A DNA stretch of 64,000 bases from Stutzerimonas stutzeri (GCF_009789555.1 NZ_CP046903.1:1-64000), one strand, 5' to 3'. Shown: positions 17,431 to 26,170, counted from the first letter of the stretch. A program made the numbers and translations. The notes: generated from the sequence alone by a model not told the origin.

Positions 17431-17467
17431 CCTTAAGAATACTGTATATTTACACAGTATTCTTAAG
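17431..17467. promoter_or_regulatory. Shared LexA (SOS) box between umuDC and the SRAP gene
   Basis: TACTGTATATTTACACAGTA at 17440-17459 matches the SOS consensus CTGT-N8-ACAG and sits in a longer dyad CCTTAAGAA...TTCTTAAGG. It lies 18 bp before umuD on one side and 47 bp before the SRAP gene on the other, so one LexA site can control both. Confidence 0.93.
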
Positions 17468-17506
17468 GTGATCCCCGGTCAATTGAACTAGACGTGCGGA
17501 GTCATC

Positions 17507-18220
17507 ATGTGTGGACGTTTCGCCCAGTACCGAGTCGCCTACGAGTACTTAGACAGGATCGCAGTGCAGTTGCCCTTGCCGTTACGTGGAGGCATAAACC
17601 CTGAGCCTATCGGGCGCTACAACGTACCGCCTCAATCGATGGTTCAACTGCTTCACCAGGACGACGACGGCCTTCGTATGGAACCGGTCAAGTGGGGATA
17701 CGCCCCGTTGTGGGCGCAGGGGAAGCGACCGCCAGCGATAAACGCTAGGGTGGAAACAGCCGCGACAAGTAAGTTTTTCCGCGATATATGGCAGACCGGC
17801 CGCGCGATCGTGCCGGCGGACGGTTGGTACGAGTGGAAGAAGGACGAGGCCAACCCGAAGCTCAAGCAGCCCTACTACACCACGCTCCGCACAGGCGAGC
17901 CGATGTTTTTTGCAGCACTTGGAAGATTCCAGCGAGGCGGCTCACTGGAGCCGCGTGATGGTGACGGTTTTGTGATCATCACCTCATCCAGTGATGCCGG
18001 GATGTTCGACATCCACGACCGGCGTCCATTGGTGCTATCGCCGGAGTGCGCTTCGCGCTGGATTGATCCCGAGCTTTCGCAGCGCGACGCTGAGAATCTC
18101 GCCCTAGAGCATGGATTGTGCGTGGAGGAGTTCGACTGGCATCCGGTAGGCAAAGCAGTAGGCAACGTACGGAACGAGGGTCCCGCACTGATCGAACAGA
18201 TCAATCATCCTCTGTTATGA
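17507..18220 (+). CDS. SRAP (SOS response-associated peptidase, YedK/HMCES-like)
   Basis: 237-residue SRAP protein. Cys2 of MCGRF is the residue that crosslinks to abasic sites in single-stranded DNA; the DNA-binding Asn in NARVET, the Glu in DGWYEW and the His in MFDIHDRRPLVL are all present. It protects abasic ssDNA from breakage. Its start lies opposite umuDC behind the shared LexA box, giving an SOS module with both translesion synthesis and abasic-site shielding. Confidence 0.93.
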   Translation: MCGRFAQYRVAYEYLDRIAVQLPLPLRGGINPEPIGRYNVPPQSMVQLLHQDDDGLRMEPVKWGYAPLWAQGKRPPAINARVETAATSKFFRDIWQTGRAIVPADGWYEWKKDEANPKLKQPYYTTLRTGEPMFFAALGRFQRGGSLEPRDGDGFVIITSSSDAGMFDIHDRRPLVLSPECASRWIDPELSQRDAENLALEHGLCVEEFDWHPVGKAVGNVRNEGPALIEQINHPLL

Positions 18221-18541
18221 ATTAGACGGGACGCCCTCCTGAGGTAGTAGAAAACATCTCTCGTTTCTCGATAGTCAAAAGCGAATCACGCCGTAGAATG
18301 CGCGTCCATTTCCTGATGCCCCCGCTCAAATGAACCGCTTTGTTTCTGCGCTACTTGCTTCGCTCCTGTGTATTCCAGTGATGCTGACACCCAGTTCCAG
18401 CGATTGTGACCCGTCCATGCTGGAGGTTCCGCCCCACCCATTCCAGTGGTTGTGATCCACTCCGCTGATGATTCTGACCCGCCCCGAAAGCCGGTAGGTA
18501 CACCGCAAGCGCTTGCGGTCTCCTTTGTTCCGGATCAATAT
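18221..18541. other. Non-coding stretch with IS21-like terminal repeats
   Basis: No gene. Three related 16-mers in the same direction, TTCCAGTGATGCTGAC (18373), TTCCAGCGATTGTGAC (18395) and TTCCAGTGGTTGTGAT (18441), look like the repeated transposase-binding sites found at ends of IS21-family elements. They may be the lost end of the element whose istA fragment lies at 23579. Confidence 0.45.
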
Positions 18542-18575
18542 GTAGAGAATCATTCATATCTGAATATATCTCTAC
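18542..18575. promoter_or_regulatory. Dyad operator directly before chrB
   Basis: Nested palindrome: outer arms GTAGAGA (18542-18548) and TCTCTAC (18569-18575), inner arms ATTCA and TGAAT around TATC. It ends 3 bp before the chrB ATG and covers a TATGTA -10-like box. ChrB is known in other bacteria as the chromate-sensing repressor of its own operon, so this is its likely binding site. There is no ribosome site between it and the ATG. Confidence 0.6.
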
Positions 18576-18578
18576 TAA

Positions 18579-19517
18579 ATGAAGTTGCTAGCACTCATCC
18601 TTTCCTTGCCCACCGAGAATGCCACTGCTCGGCAACGGGCTTGGCGCTCGCTGAAAGCCTCCGGTGCAGCTGTTCTGCGTGATGGTGTCTATCTGATGCC
18701 TGAGCGCGAGGACTGTCGCGCCACCCTGGATGGTTTGGCCTCAGATGTACGGGACGCTGGCGGGGCAGCCCATGTGCTGCGCGTCGAAGAGCCTGAGGGG
18801 GCGAACTTTACCGACCTGTTTGATCGCGGCGAAGACTATGCGGCCGTCTTGGGTGAAGTCGGACAAGCGCGGAATGTGCTGACTGTCGATACCGTGCAGG
18901 ACACGCTCAAGCAGGTGCGCAAGCTCCGCAAAGCTTTCGCCAGCCTGGTCGAAATCGACTTTTTCCCTGGCGAGGCACAGCAGCAAACGGATAAAGCCTT
19001 ACAGGAACTGGAGCTAGCCTGCGCCCGCGCTCTGTCCCCGGATGAGCCTCACGCCATAGCCGGTGTCATCGCGCAGCTGCATTCATCCGACTACCAGGGG
19101 CGCACCTGGGCGACACGACAGCGGCCGTGGGTGGATCGCTTGGCCAGCGCCTGGCTGATCCGCCGCTTTATCGATCCGCAGGCCAGGATTCTGTGGCTGG
19201 CCAGTCCTGGGGATTGTCCGGCCGATGCGTTGGGCTTCGACTTCGACGGCGCGACCTTCAGTCATGTCGGCAGCCGCGTCACCTTCGAGGTGCTGGCGGC
19301 AAGTTTCGGCTTGGAGCAACCCGCTATCGCACGGCTGGGTCTGCTTGTGCATTACCTCGACGTAGGCGGCGTACAACCGCCCGAGGCCGCAGGCATCGAG
19401 AGCGTACTAGCCGGGCTGCGCGAAACCCTTACCCAAGACGATCAATTACTGACTGCCGCTTCCGCCATTTTTGACGGTTTGCTGGCCAGCTTCGACAAAG
19501 GAGTACCTTCAACGTGA
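18579..19517 (+). CDS. chrB: Chromate resistance regulator ChrB
   Basis: 312-residue ChrB. The N-terminal half (residues 1-140, winged-helix-like, starting MKLLALILSLPTENATARQR) and the C-terminal half with RQRPWVDRLASAWLIRRFIDP are both present. ChrB senses chromate and controls the operon. The start is the first ATG after the dyad and lacks a ribosome site, so the mRNA may be nearly leaderless. The stop overlaps the chrA GTG start by four bases. Confidence 0.92.
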   Translation: MKLLALILSLPTENATARQRAWRSLKASGAAVLRDGVYLMPEREDCRATLDGLASDVRDAGGAAHVLRVEEPEGANFTDLFDRGEDYAAVLGEVGQARNVLTVDTVQDTLKQVRKLRKAFASLVEIDFFPGEAQQQTDKALQELELACARALSPDEPHAIAGVIAQLHSSDYQGRTWATRQRPWVDRLASAWLIRRFIDPQARILWLASPGDCPADALGFDFDGATFSHVGSRVTFEVLAASFGLEQPAIARLGLLVHYLDVGGVQPPEAAGIESVLAGLRETLTQDDQLLTAASAIFDGLLASFDKGVPST

Positions 19518-20878
19518 CGCAAGCAGCCGCGCAGAACGCGGAAACACTGACACAAGCACCGCAGCCGGTCAGCTTCTGGCAGGCCTTCGCTTTCTGGCTG
19601 AAGCTCGGTTTCATCAGCTTCGGCGGCCCGGCCGGGCAGATCTCGATCATGCATCAGGAGCTGGTGGAGCGCCGACGCTGGATATCTGAACGCCGCTTTC
19701 TGCATGCCCTGAACTACTGCATGCTGCTGCCCGGCCCGGAGGCCCAACAACTGGCCACCTATATCGGCTGGATGATGCACCGCACCTGGGGCGGGGTGAT
19801 TGCCGGGGCGCTATTCGTATTGCCGTCACTGTTTATCCTGATTGGCCTGTCCTGGCTGTACATCGCCTACGGCGACGTGCCGGTGATTGCGGGGCTGTTC
19901 TATGGGATCAAACCCGCCGTGACCGCCATCGTGGTACAGGCTGCTCACCGCATCGGCTCGCGGGCGCTGAAGAACAACTGGTTGTGGGCGATAGCTGCCG
20001 CTTCGTTTGTGGCCATCTTCGCTCTCAAACTACCGTTCCCGCTGATCGTGCTGGGTGCTGCCGTGATCGGCTATTTCGGCGGGCGTTTCGCCCCTGACAA
20101 GTTCAGCATCGGCGGCGGGCATGGTGCTAGCAAGCAATCCTTCGGCCCGGCGCTGATCGATGACGACACCCCGACACCGGAACATGCGCGCTTTCGCTGG
20201 CCGCGCCTGCTCTTGCTGGCAGTCATAGGCGCGGCGCTGTGGGCATTGCCCATGGGCCTGCTGACCGCTCTGTTCGGCTGGGAAGGCACGTTGACCCAGA
20301 TGGGCTGGTTCTTCACCAAGGCCGCGTTGCTGACCTTCGGCGGTGCTTATGCGGTGCTGCCCTATGTCTACCAGGGCGCAGTCGGCCACTACGGCTGGCT
20401 GACCCCGACGCAGATGATCGATGGCCTGGCCCTGGGCGAGACCACGCCGGGGCCGCTGATCATGGTTGTGGCCTTTGTCGGCTTCGTCGGCGGCTATGTG
20501 CAGCAGGTATTCGGTGCCGATCAGGCCTTCCTGGCCGGAGCCGTGGCCGCCAGCCTGGTCACTTGGTTCACCTTCTTGCCGTCCTTCCTGTTCATTCTCG
20601 CAGGCGGCCCGTTGGTGGAGTCGACCCACAACGAACTGAAGTTCACCGCACCACTGACGGCAATCACTGCCGCCGTGGTCGGGGTGATCCTCAACCTGGC
20701 ACTGTTCTTCGGTTACCACGTGCTCTGGCCGCAAGGCTTCAGCGGCCATTTCGATTGGCCATCAGCACTGATCGCGCTGGCAGCCGCCGTTGCCCTGTTC
20801 CGCTTCAAGCGTGGCGTCATCCAGGTGCTGGCGGCCTGTGCGCTGGTAGGTCTGGCTGTGCACTTGCTGCAAAACTGA
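19514..20878 (+). CDS. chrA: Chromate efflux transporter ChrA
   Basis: 454-residue CHR-superfamily exporter with the duplicated domain (two CHR repeats, about residues 25-200 and 240-440), each beginning with FWLKLGFISFGGPAGQI or FFTKAALLTFGGAYAVL type motifs. It pumps chromate out of the cytoplasm. Start is GTG with AAGGAG in the end of chrB. Confidence 0.95.
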   Translation: MTQAAAQNAETLTQAPQPVSFWQAFAFWLKLGFISFGGPAGQISIMHQELVERRRWISERRFLHALNYCMLLPGPEAQQLATYIGWMMHRTWGGVIAGALFVLPSLFILIGLSWLYIAYGDVPVIAGLFYGIKPAVTAIVVQAAHRIGSRALKNNWLWAIAAASFVAIFALKLPFPLIVLGAAVIGYFGGRFAPDKFSIGGGHGASKQSFGPALIDDDTPTPEHARFRWPRLLLLAVIGAALWALPMGLLTALFGWEGTLTQMGWFFTKAALLTFGGAYAVLPYVYQGAVGHYGWLTPTQMIDGLALGETTPGPLIMVVAFVGFVGGYVQQVFGADQAFLAGAVAASLVTWFTFLPSFLFILAGGPLVESTHNELKFTAPLTAITAAVVGVILNLALFFGYHVLWPQGFSGHFDWPSALIALAAAVALFRFKRGVIQVLAACALVGLAVHLLQN

Positions 20879-20888
20879 GAGGTGGGAA

Positions 20889-21215
20889 ATGAGTCGAATC
20901 TCGATTTGCGAACTGGCGGAGTGGCAGGCCGCAGGGCGGACGTTCAGCCTACTGGATGTACGCCGCACGAGCGTTCGGCTTGCCGATGCCACAGAGATCC
21001 CCGGCGCACACTGGCGTGATCCCGAAGCAGTCTTCACCTGGAAGGATCAGGTTCCACGGGACAGGCCAGTGATTCTCTATTGCGCCAAGGGGCATGAAAT
21101 CAGCCAGGGTATCGCCGCCACACTTGAGGCCATGGGCCTGGATGCGCGCTACTTGATCGATGGTTTTACTGGCTGGCACAGCGCTGGCCAGCCCACCCGG
21201 AGCCTATCCCGATAG
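20889..21215 (+). CDS. Rhodanese-like protein of the chr operon (ChrE-like)
   Basis: 108-residue single rhodanese domain with active-site Cys in LYCAKGHEISQG and the DVRRTSVRLAD start motif. Rhodanese-like proteins are recurrent partners of chrBA and may process thiol-chromate adducts. It begins 10 bp after chrA with GAGGTGGG before the ATG. Confidence 0.88.
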   Translation: MSRISICELAEWQAAGRTFSLLDVRRTSVRLADATEIPGAHWRDPEAVFTWKDQVPRDRPVILYCAKGHEISQGIAATLEAMGLDARYLIDGFTGWHSAGQPTRSLSR

Positions 21216-21229
21216 GCAGGAGGTGCTGC

Positions 21230-21682
21230 ATGAAGTGGATCACCCGAGAACGCCCGAAGATCGACCGGATCGCCTGTCCTTGGCTGATCGCCCGTTTTAT
21301 CGACACAACTCCGGAGTTTCTCTATGTGCCGAGTGGCGATGTGCTACGCCTGGCGCAAGAGGAAGGCGCGACGCCTTACGACATTCCCGGTGTCGAACTC
21401 ACCCATGAAGGCGAGTTGTGCAGCTTCGATGCGTTCTTGAAGAAGTACCAACTGGACGAGCCGGCCTTGCAGCAACTGGCGCAGATAGTGCGTGGTGCCG
21501 ATACCTCAAGGCTCAATCTCACGCCTCAGTCGGCGGGGCTGTATGCCATCTCCCTGGGATTGTCGAAGACCTTCAGCGATGACCATGAAATGCTGCGCCA
21601 TGGCCTCATCATGTACGACGCCCTGTATGCCTGGTGCAAGGACTGCCAGGGCGAATCGCATAACTGGCCGCCACAGATGTGA
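21230..21682 (+). CDS. Chromate resistance protein, ChrB C-terminal domain only
   Basis: 150 residues matching only the C-terminal half of ChrB (RERPKIDRIACPWLIARFIDT corresponds to RQRPWVDRLASAWLIRRFIDP in ChrB). It carries extra Cys and His residues that could bind metal. It lies 14 bp behind the rhodanese gene with AGGAGG before its ATG, so it closes the chr operon as a free-standing paralogue of the ChrB sensor domain. Confidence 0.88.
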   Translation: MKWITRERPKIDRIACPWLIARFIDTTPEFLYVPSGDVLRLAQEEGATPYDIPGVELTHEGELCSFDAFLKKYQLDEPALQQLAQIVRGADTSRLNLTPQSAGLYAISLGLSKTFSDDHEMLRHGLIMYDALYAWCKDCQGESHNWPPQM

Positions 21683-21788
21683 GGCGACTGCCAGCCACTG
21701 CCAAGCTCCACGATAATGTTGCAGGCTGTAGGGTGGCCGTGCATCTCCGTGATGGTGATGCACAGCACTTACTCAGAGGAGATACGCA

Positions 21789-22094
21789 ATGCTTTTACCG
21801 GGAGCAGAAGCGCTGGGAATGACGCAACGCCAATGCCTGGATTTGCTGGAAAGCGCCGAGGATACACTCGACTTCCTGACGTCCAGCCTGACCTACCTGA
21901 TTCATGCGGAGAGCCAGCAGGCGCAGCCAGATATGGCCCTGATCGCAGAGTGGTAAGCCTTGGATCAGGAGATATTCGACGTGCAGTATTCGCTGCCGGG
22001 CTCGGACGTGAAGGTCTATCAGCAGGTCATTGAGACTTATGGTCAGCGCAACCGCGAGCTACGCCCGGTTGTTGATCGGTACATGGCGAAGTAG
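21789..22094 (+). pseudogene. Small gene interrupted by one in-frame TAA
   Basis: The frame from ATG 21789 to TAG 22094 is 102 codons long with a single TAA at 21954-21956. The first 55 codons (LPGAEALGMTQRQCLDLLES and on) and the 45 after the stop (YSLPGSDVKVYQQVIETYG) both read as soluble, helical protein. I recognise no family. It may be a recent nonsense mutation or two short peptides. Confidence 0.45.
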
Positions 22095-23076
22095 CTGACG
22101 GCTGTACAGGACGCCCTGCACCAGAGCGTTTGCCACCCCATTGTCCCCGCACGTCTTCTCGGCATCGGTGCCAGCCCTCGGCCCGTATGAGCATTGGCCA
22201 AATCAGCAGCGGATGCTCATGCAGGTGCTGATTAATCAGACGGTAAGTCTGGTGGGCCTTGGGCGGTAGGCCATCAGGGCTGTGCAGTAGATCAAGCAGC
22301 ATGCTCATGGCATTCCCATCGCTGAGTTCCTGCTGCCGCTCACCGAGCAATTGCCACAACAGCGGGCGACGCTCAGTCAGCCAGGCCGCAATGCCCTGTT
22401 CGGGGAACAGCACCACGGGAGTGAAGAGCCCTTCATGGAACTCCGTCACTTCCTTGGTCAGGATGCGATTTACCGCCTTATCGAACCGCTCTCTTTGGCG
22501 AACGCCTGACTTGTAGCGTGCCGCCGCAGCTTGCGTTCCGACCTCATCCTGGAGCGGAACATGGGGAGAGTGGTGTGCACAGAGTTTTCGTCCTGGTAAT
22601 GGCTGCCGCCAACACAACGTGCAAAAGCTGAACGGATCAACTCGCTGACCATTTTCCAAGCGCAAATGACTCTGCACGGGAATCTTCAGTTGAGTACACA
22701 TGCTGAGGAAGTAGGTGACCTCAATGACAGTAGGGAATGTGTACTCCCTTGGCGGCCAGGTCGTGTATTGATGAATAAGCTCCACTGCCTTCATTACTTC
22801 AAACAGCTGGGGGTTGTTGCTCTTGCCAACACAGCACCCCAGATCGGCATAAATTCCCCAGATGCCATTCCAGGTCGCTATGCGCTGCCCATAAAGCACA
22901 TAGCAATGCTCAGGCGGGATCAGTGGCTGTAGGTACTGCCTGATCAGCCGCAGTGCGATTGCGGGCGTAACAGCTATGTCAGCAGCGTGCAGCCTGATTG
23001 CCCAGAGGGCAACCGCCACGTCCTCGTATACGAAAGAGTCGAGAAATTCATCGTCCAGGTAGAGCGGCAAAATCAA
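22027..23076 (-). CDS. Hypothetical protein with a Cys/His metal-binding motif
   Basis: 349 residues, unknown family. Around residues 150-170 it has CTLCWRQPLPGRKLCAHH, a probable zinc knuckle, and near the C-terminus GGKRSGAGRP, a basic motif often seen in phage and plasmid DNA-binding proteins. The frame opens after a TAG and contains no early ATG, so a TTG at 23076 is the likely start. It converges with the broken ORF above. Confidence 0.6.
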   Translation of the reverse strand: MILPLYLDDEFLDSFVYEDVAVALWAIRLHAADIAVTPAIALRLIRQYLQPLIPPEHCYVLYGQRIATWNGIWGIYADLGCCVGKSNNPQLFEVMKAVELIHQYTTWPPREYTFPTVIEVTYFLSMCTQLKIPVQSHLRLENGQRVDPFSFCTLCWRQPLPGRKLCAHHSPHVPLQDEVGTQAAAARYKSGVRQRERFDKAVNRILTKEVTEFHEGLFTPVVLFPEQGIAAWLTERRPLLWQLLGERQQELSDGNAMSMLLDLLHSPDGLPPKAHQTYRLINQHLHEHPLLIWPMLIRAEGWHRCREDVRGQWGGKRSGAGRPVQPSATSPCTDQQPGVARGCADHKSQ

Positions 23077-23155
23077 GTGTCCAGTCTGGCTAGTAGTTGG
23101 GCATCCACCAACTGCCTAGCATGCGCTATCGGGATATTGCAGTGCAGGCAAGGGG

Positions 23156-23353
23156 ATGACGGTGGAGACGATGACACTCATGGAGGTGAGCCAGATTCTC
23201 AGGATTTCTGAGCATACGGCGCGCAACCGACTGAGCATGGGCTTGCCGATGCCGCCTTCGTTCCGCGTCGGCCGCCGCCGATTGTTCCTCAAGCAGGAGG
23301 TCGAGCGCTGGCTGGCCGCGCAGGCTGGTGTATCCGGTAGCCACGACCGCTAA
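23156..23353 (+). CDS. Helix-turn-helix protein (excisionase/MerR-like)
   Basis: 65-residue winged-helix protein of the AlpA/excisionase class: MTLMEVSQILRISEHTARN is the HTH, followed by PSFRVGRRRLFLKQEVERWL, the typical wing. Candidate regulator or recombination directionality factor; no recombinase adjoins it. Several ATGs near the start make the exact N-terminus uncertain. Confidence 0.65.
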   Translation: MTVETMTLMEVSQILRISEHTARNRLSMGLPMPPSFRVGRRRLFLKQEVERWLAAQAGVSGSHDR

Positions 23354-23420
23354 GGCCCAGAAAGACTACAGGACATCACGCTATCGATTAGGTCATGCGA
23401 GCAACAAAAACTGTGGACGC

Positions 23421-23455
23421 AAAAAAGGCCCGGAGCAGCAACTCCGAGCCTTTTT
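23421..23455. terminator. Bidirectional terminator
   Basis: A6, stem GGCCCGGAG / CTCCGAGCC with one mismatch, T5. It follows the helix-turn-helix gene. Confidence 0.8.
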
Positions 23456-23578
23456 CTAGATGACATAAGTACCTTCAACGCTTGTGAATTCTCAGCGTCC
23501 TTCTATCGGCTGTCAAGGCCGAGGGGCAGGTACTGCCTGCCGTTCAGCGCCCCGCCCACGGGGCACGAGGGAGTATGG

Positions 23579-24003
23579 ATGAGAGTCAGGATTGAACCGC
23601 GCCTGCTGCGCGAGGCCGTGCGCCTGCACTATGGCACACGTCTATCAACACGCGAAATCGCTCATAGCACTGGGCTTTCGCGCAACAGCCTCAAGCGTTT
23701 GTGCCGCCACTTGGAAAGCATCGATCTCGATGTGGATCAATTAGCCGGCTGGAGCGACGAGCAGCTTTATGAGCGCTTGGGTATCAAGCCGTTCAACGGA
23801 TTCCGCTTGAAAGCCTGTCCCGACTGGAACTGGGTGCATGCGGAAATGCGTAACCCCAGCGTCACCCTGGAACTGCTATGGCGTGAGTGGCGGGCTACCG
23901 AGCCAGACGGCATCGCCTATTCACAGTTCACGGCCAGCTATCGCAGTTTTGTGCAGCAGCAACCATTGGCAATGCGTCAGTTGCATCAGCCTGGCGACAA
24001 GGG
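23579..24003 (+). pseudogene. IS21-family IstA transposase, N-terminal fragment
   Basis: About 142 residues of an IstA-type transposase: HTH at TRLSTREIAHSTGLSRNSLK, then LLWREWRATEPDGIAYSQF and MRQLHQPGDK, which normally leads into the catalytic DDE domain. The similarity stops there, and the sequence turns into an unrelated subtilase gene in another frame. It is a deletion or recombination junction at about 24003. Confidence 0.75.
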
Positions 24004-24887
24004 GGCTGGGTGTACTGACGTTTAACCATGAGTTCGTGGGCAACACGATCTTCAAGGAAGTCAGCGGGACTAGTTTGGCTGCTCCCTACATCACCCATTT
24101 GGCCGGGCGCTTGCTGAACGAGTACCCCTTGGCCTCTGCGAATTTGCTCCGAGCAATGCTGGTAAATCAAGCCTCTCTGCCTGATGAGGTTGCTTCGACA
24201 TTCTCTGAAGATTTTACGAACGCCTACAAAGCGGACAAAAGTACGCTGCATCGTGAAGTGGCGAGGGATGTAGCCGGCTACGGAGAGGTGAATGAGGGTG
24301 ACCTCTTTCGCTCATCAGATAACGCCGTCGTCCTGGTCTCGGAGCAGACTATCGAAAAGGACTCCTGCCAGTTTGTCGAATTGCCTTTGCCTCTTGACTT
24401 TCTACGCAAAAGCCTTGCTACCCGCGAGCTCACTGTCACGCTGGCGTATTCGCCTGCAGTTCGTACGACCAGGATCGAATATCTGGCGACCCAGATCAGT
24501 TATCGCCTAGTCAAAGGTGCATCTCTGGAAGAGGTCCAGAAGCACTTCAATCAAGCCGAAAAAGCGGATGTGGATTCGCGCAACGATGATGCAACAGGCA
24601 ATCGTGAAATTACGGCTCAGCAGCGAAGCCGCGGCACCGTTCAGTCTTCACGCTGGACGTTCCGGCGGCGCAATCCCGATGAAAAATGGTTTGTAGTGGT
24701 GATCAGGCAAGATCGCGAGTGGAATCATCCAGACGTCTTGGAGAAAGAACCTTATGCACTGGTTGTGACGGTTGCTGACCGTGACAACGAAGATGCCCAG
24801 CTCTATGCCCAGATCCAGGCCGTGATTGCACAGCAGGCTGAGATTCGGGAGCGGCAACAGGCTGAGCGTCTGCAGGCCCGACGGTAG
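24004..24887 (+). pseudogene. S8 subtilase, C-terminal remnant
   Basis: About 293 residues in one frame. It begins with GVLTFNHEFVGN and VSGTSLAAPYITHLAG, the catalytic-Ser block of subtilisins, followed by a long C-terminal region rich in charged residues. The Asp and His blocks and the N-terminus are missing, cut off at the IstA junction, so it cannot be an active protease. Large subtilases of this type are often coded beside an AAA ATPase in bacterial defence-like modules; no ATPase is present here. Confidence 0.7.
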
Positions 24888-24900
24888 TCACGATGGAGCC

Positions 24901-25710
24901 TCATGACTGCTGGAACAAGCGGCTCCAATCCCTGGTGGCGAGCTCGCGACACGCCTGTGGCGCTCCACCAAAGCAACGCGAGCAAACCTCCCTCATCCGG
25001 TCTTCGGATTCATAAGAGACCGGTTCACCATCCTGATTAAGTAGCACGCCACCCGCACCGATTAGCAACGCGTGTCCTCCGACCACATCGTGGGCGGACA
25101 CGGGGACTAAAGATGTACCAACCAGAGCATCACCTGCAGCAGCGCGGGCAAGACGATAGGCTACGCTGGGCATCGGTATGAACTCTGCTGGGGCACAGAG
25201 CTCTGCGTTGAGCTCTGGTTTGCCGGCGGCGGCAGTGCTCACCAGCACTGCACTACCAGGCTCCAGCGTTAATTGGCCGAGTGGAGCGTGAACTGATTGC
25301 CCGTTACGCATCAGCCCCGTTTGCCCCTCTGCCCAATAGATACAGTCCTCACCGAGATCTAGCGTTATCGGTGCGTAAACGACCCCGAGAATTGGTTTTG
25401 CATTATGGAGGAGCCCAACTGAAATCGCAGAACCAGGGATTTTCTGCAAGAAATCTCGCGTCCCATCATTCGGGTCAACTACCCAGCAGAACTCATGGCC
25501 CGCCATGTGGGAACCGGTTTCCTCGCCCCAGAAGTCACAATCCAGAAGATTGAGTAACTCCAAACGTAGCTGAACTTCAATCTGAGAATCGATAACTGCC
25601 TTGTCCCCGTGTCCTCTAGGGCCACCGGTGCGATGCCATTCAGCGGACAACAGTTCGCCGGCACGACGAACCCTGTCGACCGCAGGGTTGAGCAAGTCCA
25701 AGACGTTCAT
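24901..25710 (-). CDS. Inositol monophosphatase-family phosphatase (CysQ-like)
   Basis: 269-residue Mg-dependent phosphatase. The metal-binding motifs are FWGEETG (first Glu), WVVDPNDGTRDF and SAHDVVGGHALLIGAGG. Relatives include CysQ, which hydrolyses 3'-phosphoadenosine 5'-phosphate, and inositol monophosphatases. I chose the ATG at 25710, which has AAGGGGA at the right distance, over one 15 bp upstream. Tail-to-tail with the subtilase remnant; together they look like the left-over of an accessory or defence-type cluster. Confidence 0.85.
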   Translation of the reverse strand: MNVLDLLNPAVDRVRRAGELLSAEWHRTGGPRGHGDKAVIDSQIEVQLRLELLNLLDCDFWGEETGSHMAGHEFCWVVDPNDGTRDFLQKIPGSAISVGLLHNAKPILGVVYAPITLDLGEDCIYWAEGQTGLMRNGQSVHAPLGQLTLEPGSAVLVSTAAAGKPELNAELCAPAEFIPMPSVAYRLARAAAGDALVGTSLVPVSAHDVVGGHALLIGAGGVLLNQDGEPVSYESEDRMREVCSRCFGGAPQACRELATRDWSRLFQQS

Positions 25711-25855
25711 ACGGTCCCCTTGCATTTGTCGATCAACTCTTGAAGATTAATCGCTTTTGCCCAAAATGCTTTTGGAGCGGAGTCCGATGGTCGGGAAGAC
25801 AAAAACTTGATTATTCTTGGCCGCTGAGCGATCACTCGCGCGGCCGCTGGCAAGC

Positions 25856-25997
25856 TTGTGTCAATCTATATTGTTTGCATGATCTGCTCGTATTCGATAC
25901 AGGCCATGGCGTGTGTCAAACTATATTGTCGGAGTTAGGGTTGAAGAGAACGCTCAAGCCCAGTGTTTCCAGGGGCTATTGTGTCAAACTATATTCT
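25856..25997 (+). repeat. Three direct repeats TTGTGTCAAACTATATT (transposon-end type)
   Basis: Copies at 25856-25872 (one change, AAT for AAA), 25911-25927 (first bases differ) and 25979-25995, spaced 55 and 68 bp, all in the same direction. Arrays of such 15-17-mers are the usual makeup of Tn7-like or Mu-like transposon ends, where they are transposase binding sites. No transposase gene of that class is in the window. Confidence 0.55.
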
Positions 25998-26170
25998 TGC
26001 CAGCTACGTCCTCCGGCTATGTCGAGGGGGCTTGCCTCATCAGCGCCGAGGACAGTCAGGCTTGGGTCAATGAAATGGAATGCGTCGGCATGGCAATCCA
26101 GCAAGTACCTATGGCCGAGGCCAAGAAGATGCTTTTTACCCAAGCTCCACAAGCCACTCTTGAGGCATAG
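25981..26170 (+). pseudogene. C-terminal remnant of an unidentified gene
   Basis: Behind the third repeat the frame LPATSSGYVEGACLISAEDS... runs for about 57 residues to TAG 26170 and looks like the end of a real protein, with the helix MAEAKKMLFTQAP at its C-terminus. Its start would lie in the repeats, where a GTG at 25913 could in principle serve. More likely the gene was cut by the transposon end. I do not know the family. Confidence 0.4.

Noticed and set aside
24004..24887. Active subtilase
   Set aside because: The catalytic Asp and His blocks and the whole N-terminal half are missing.
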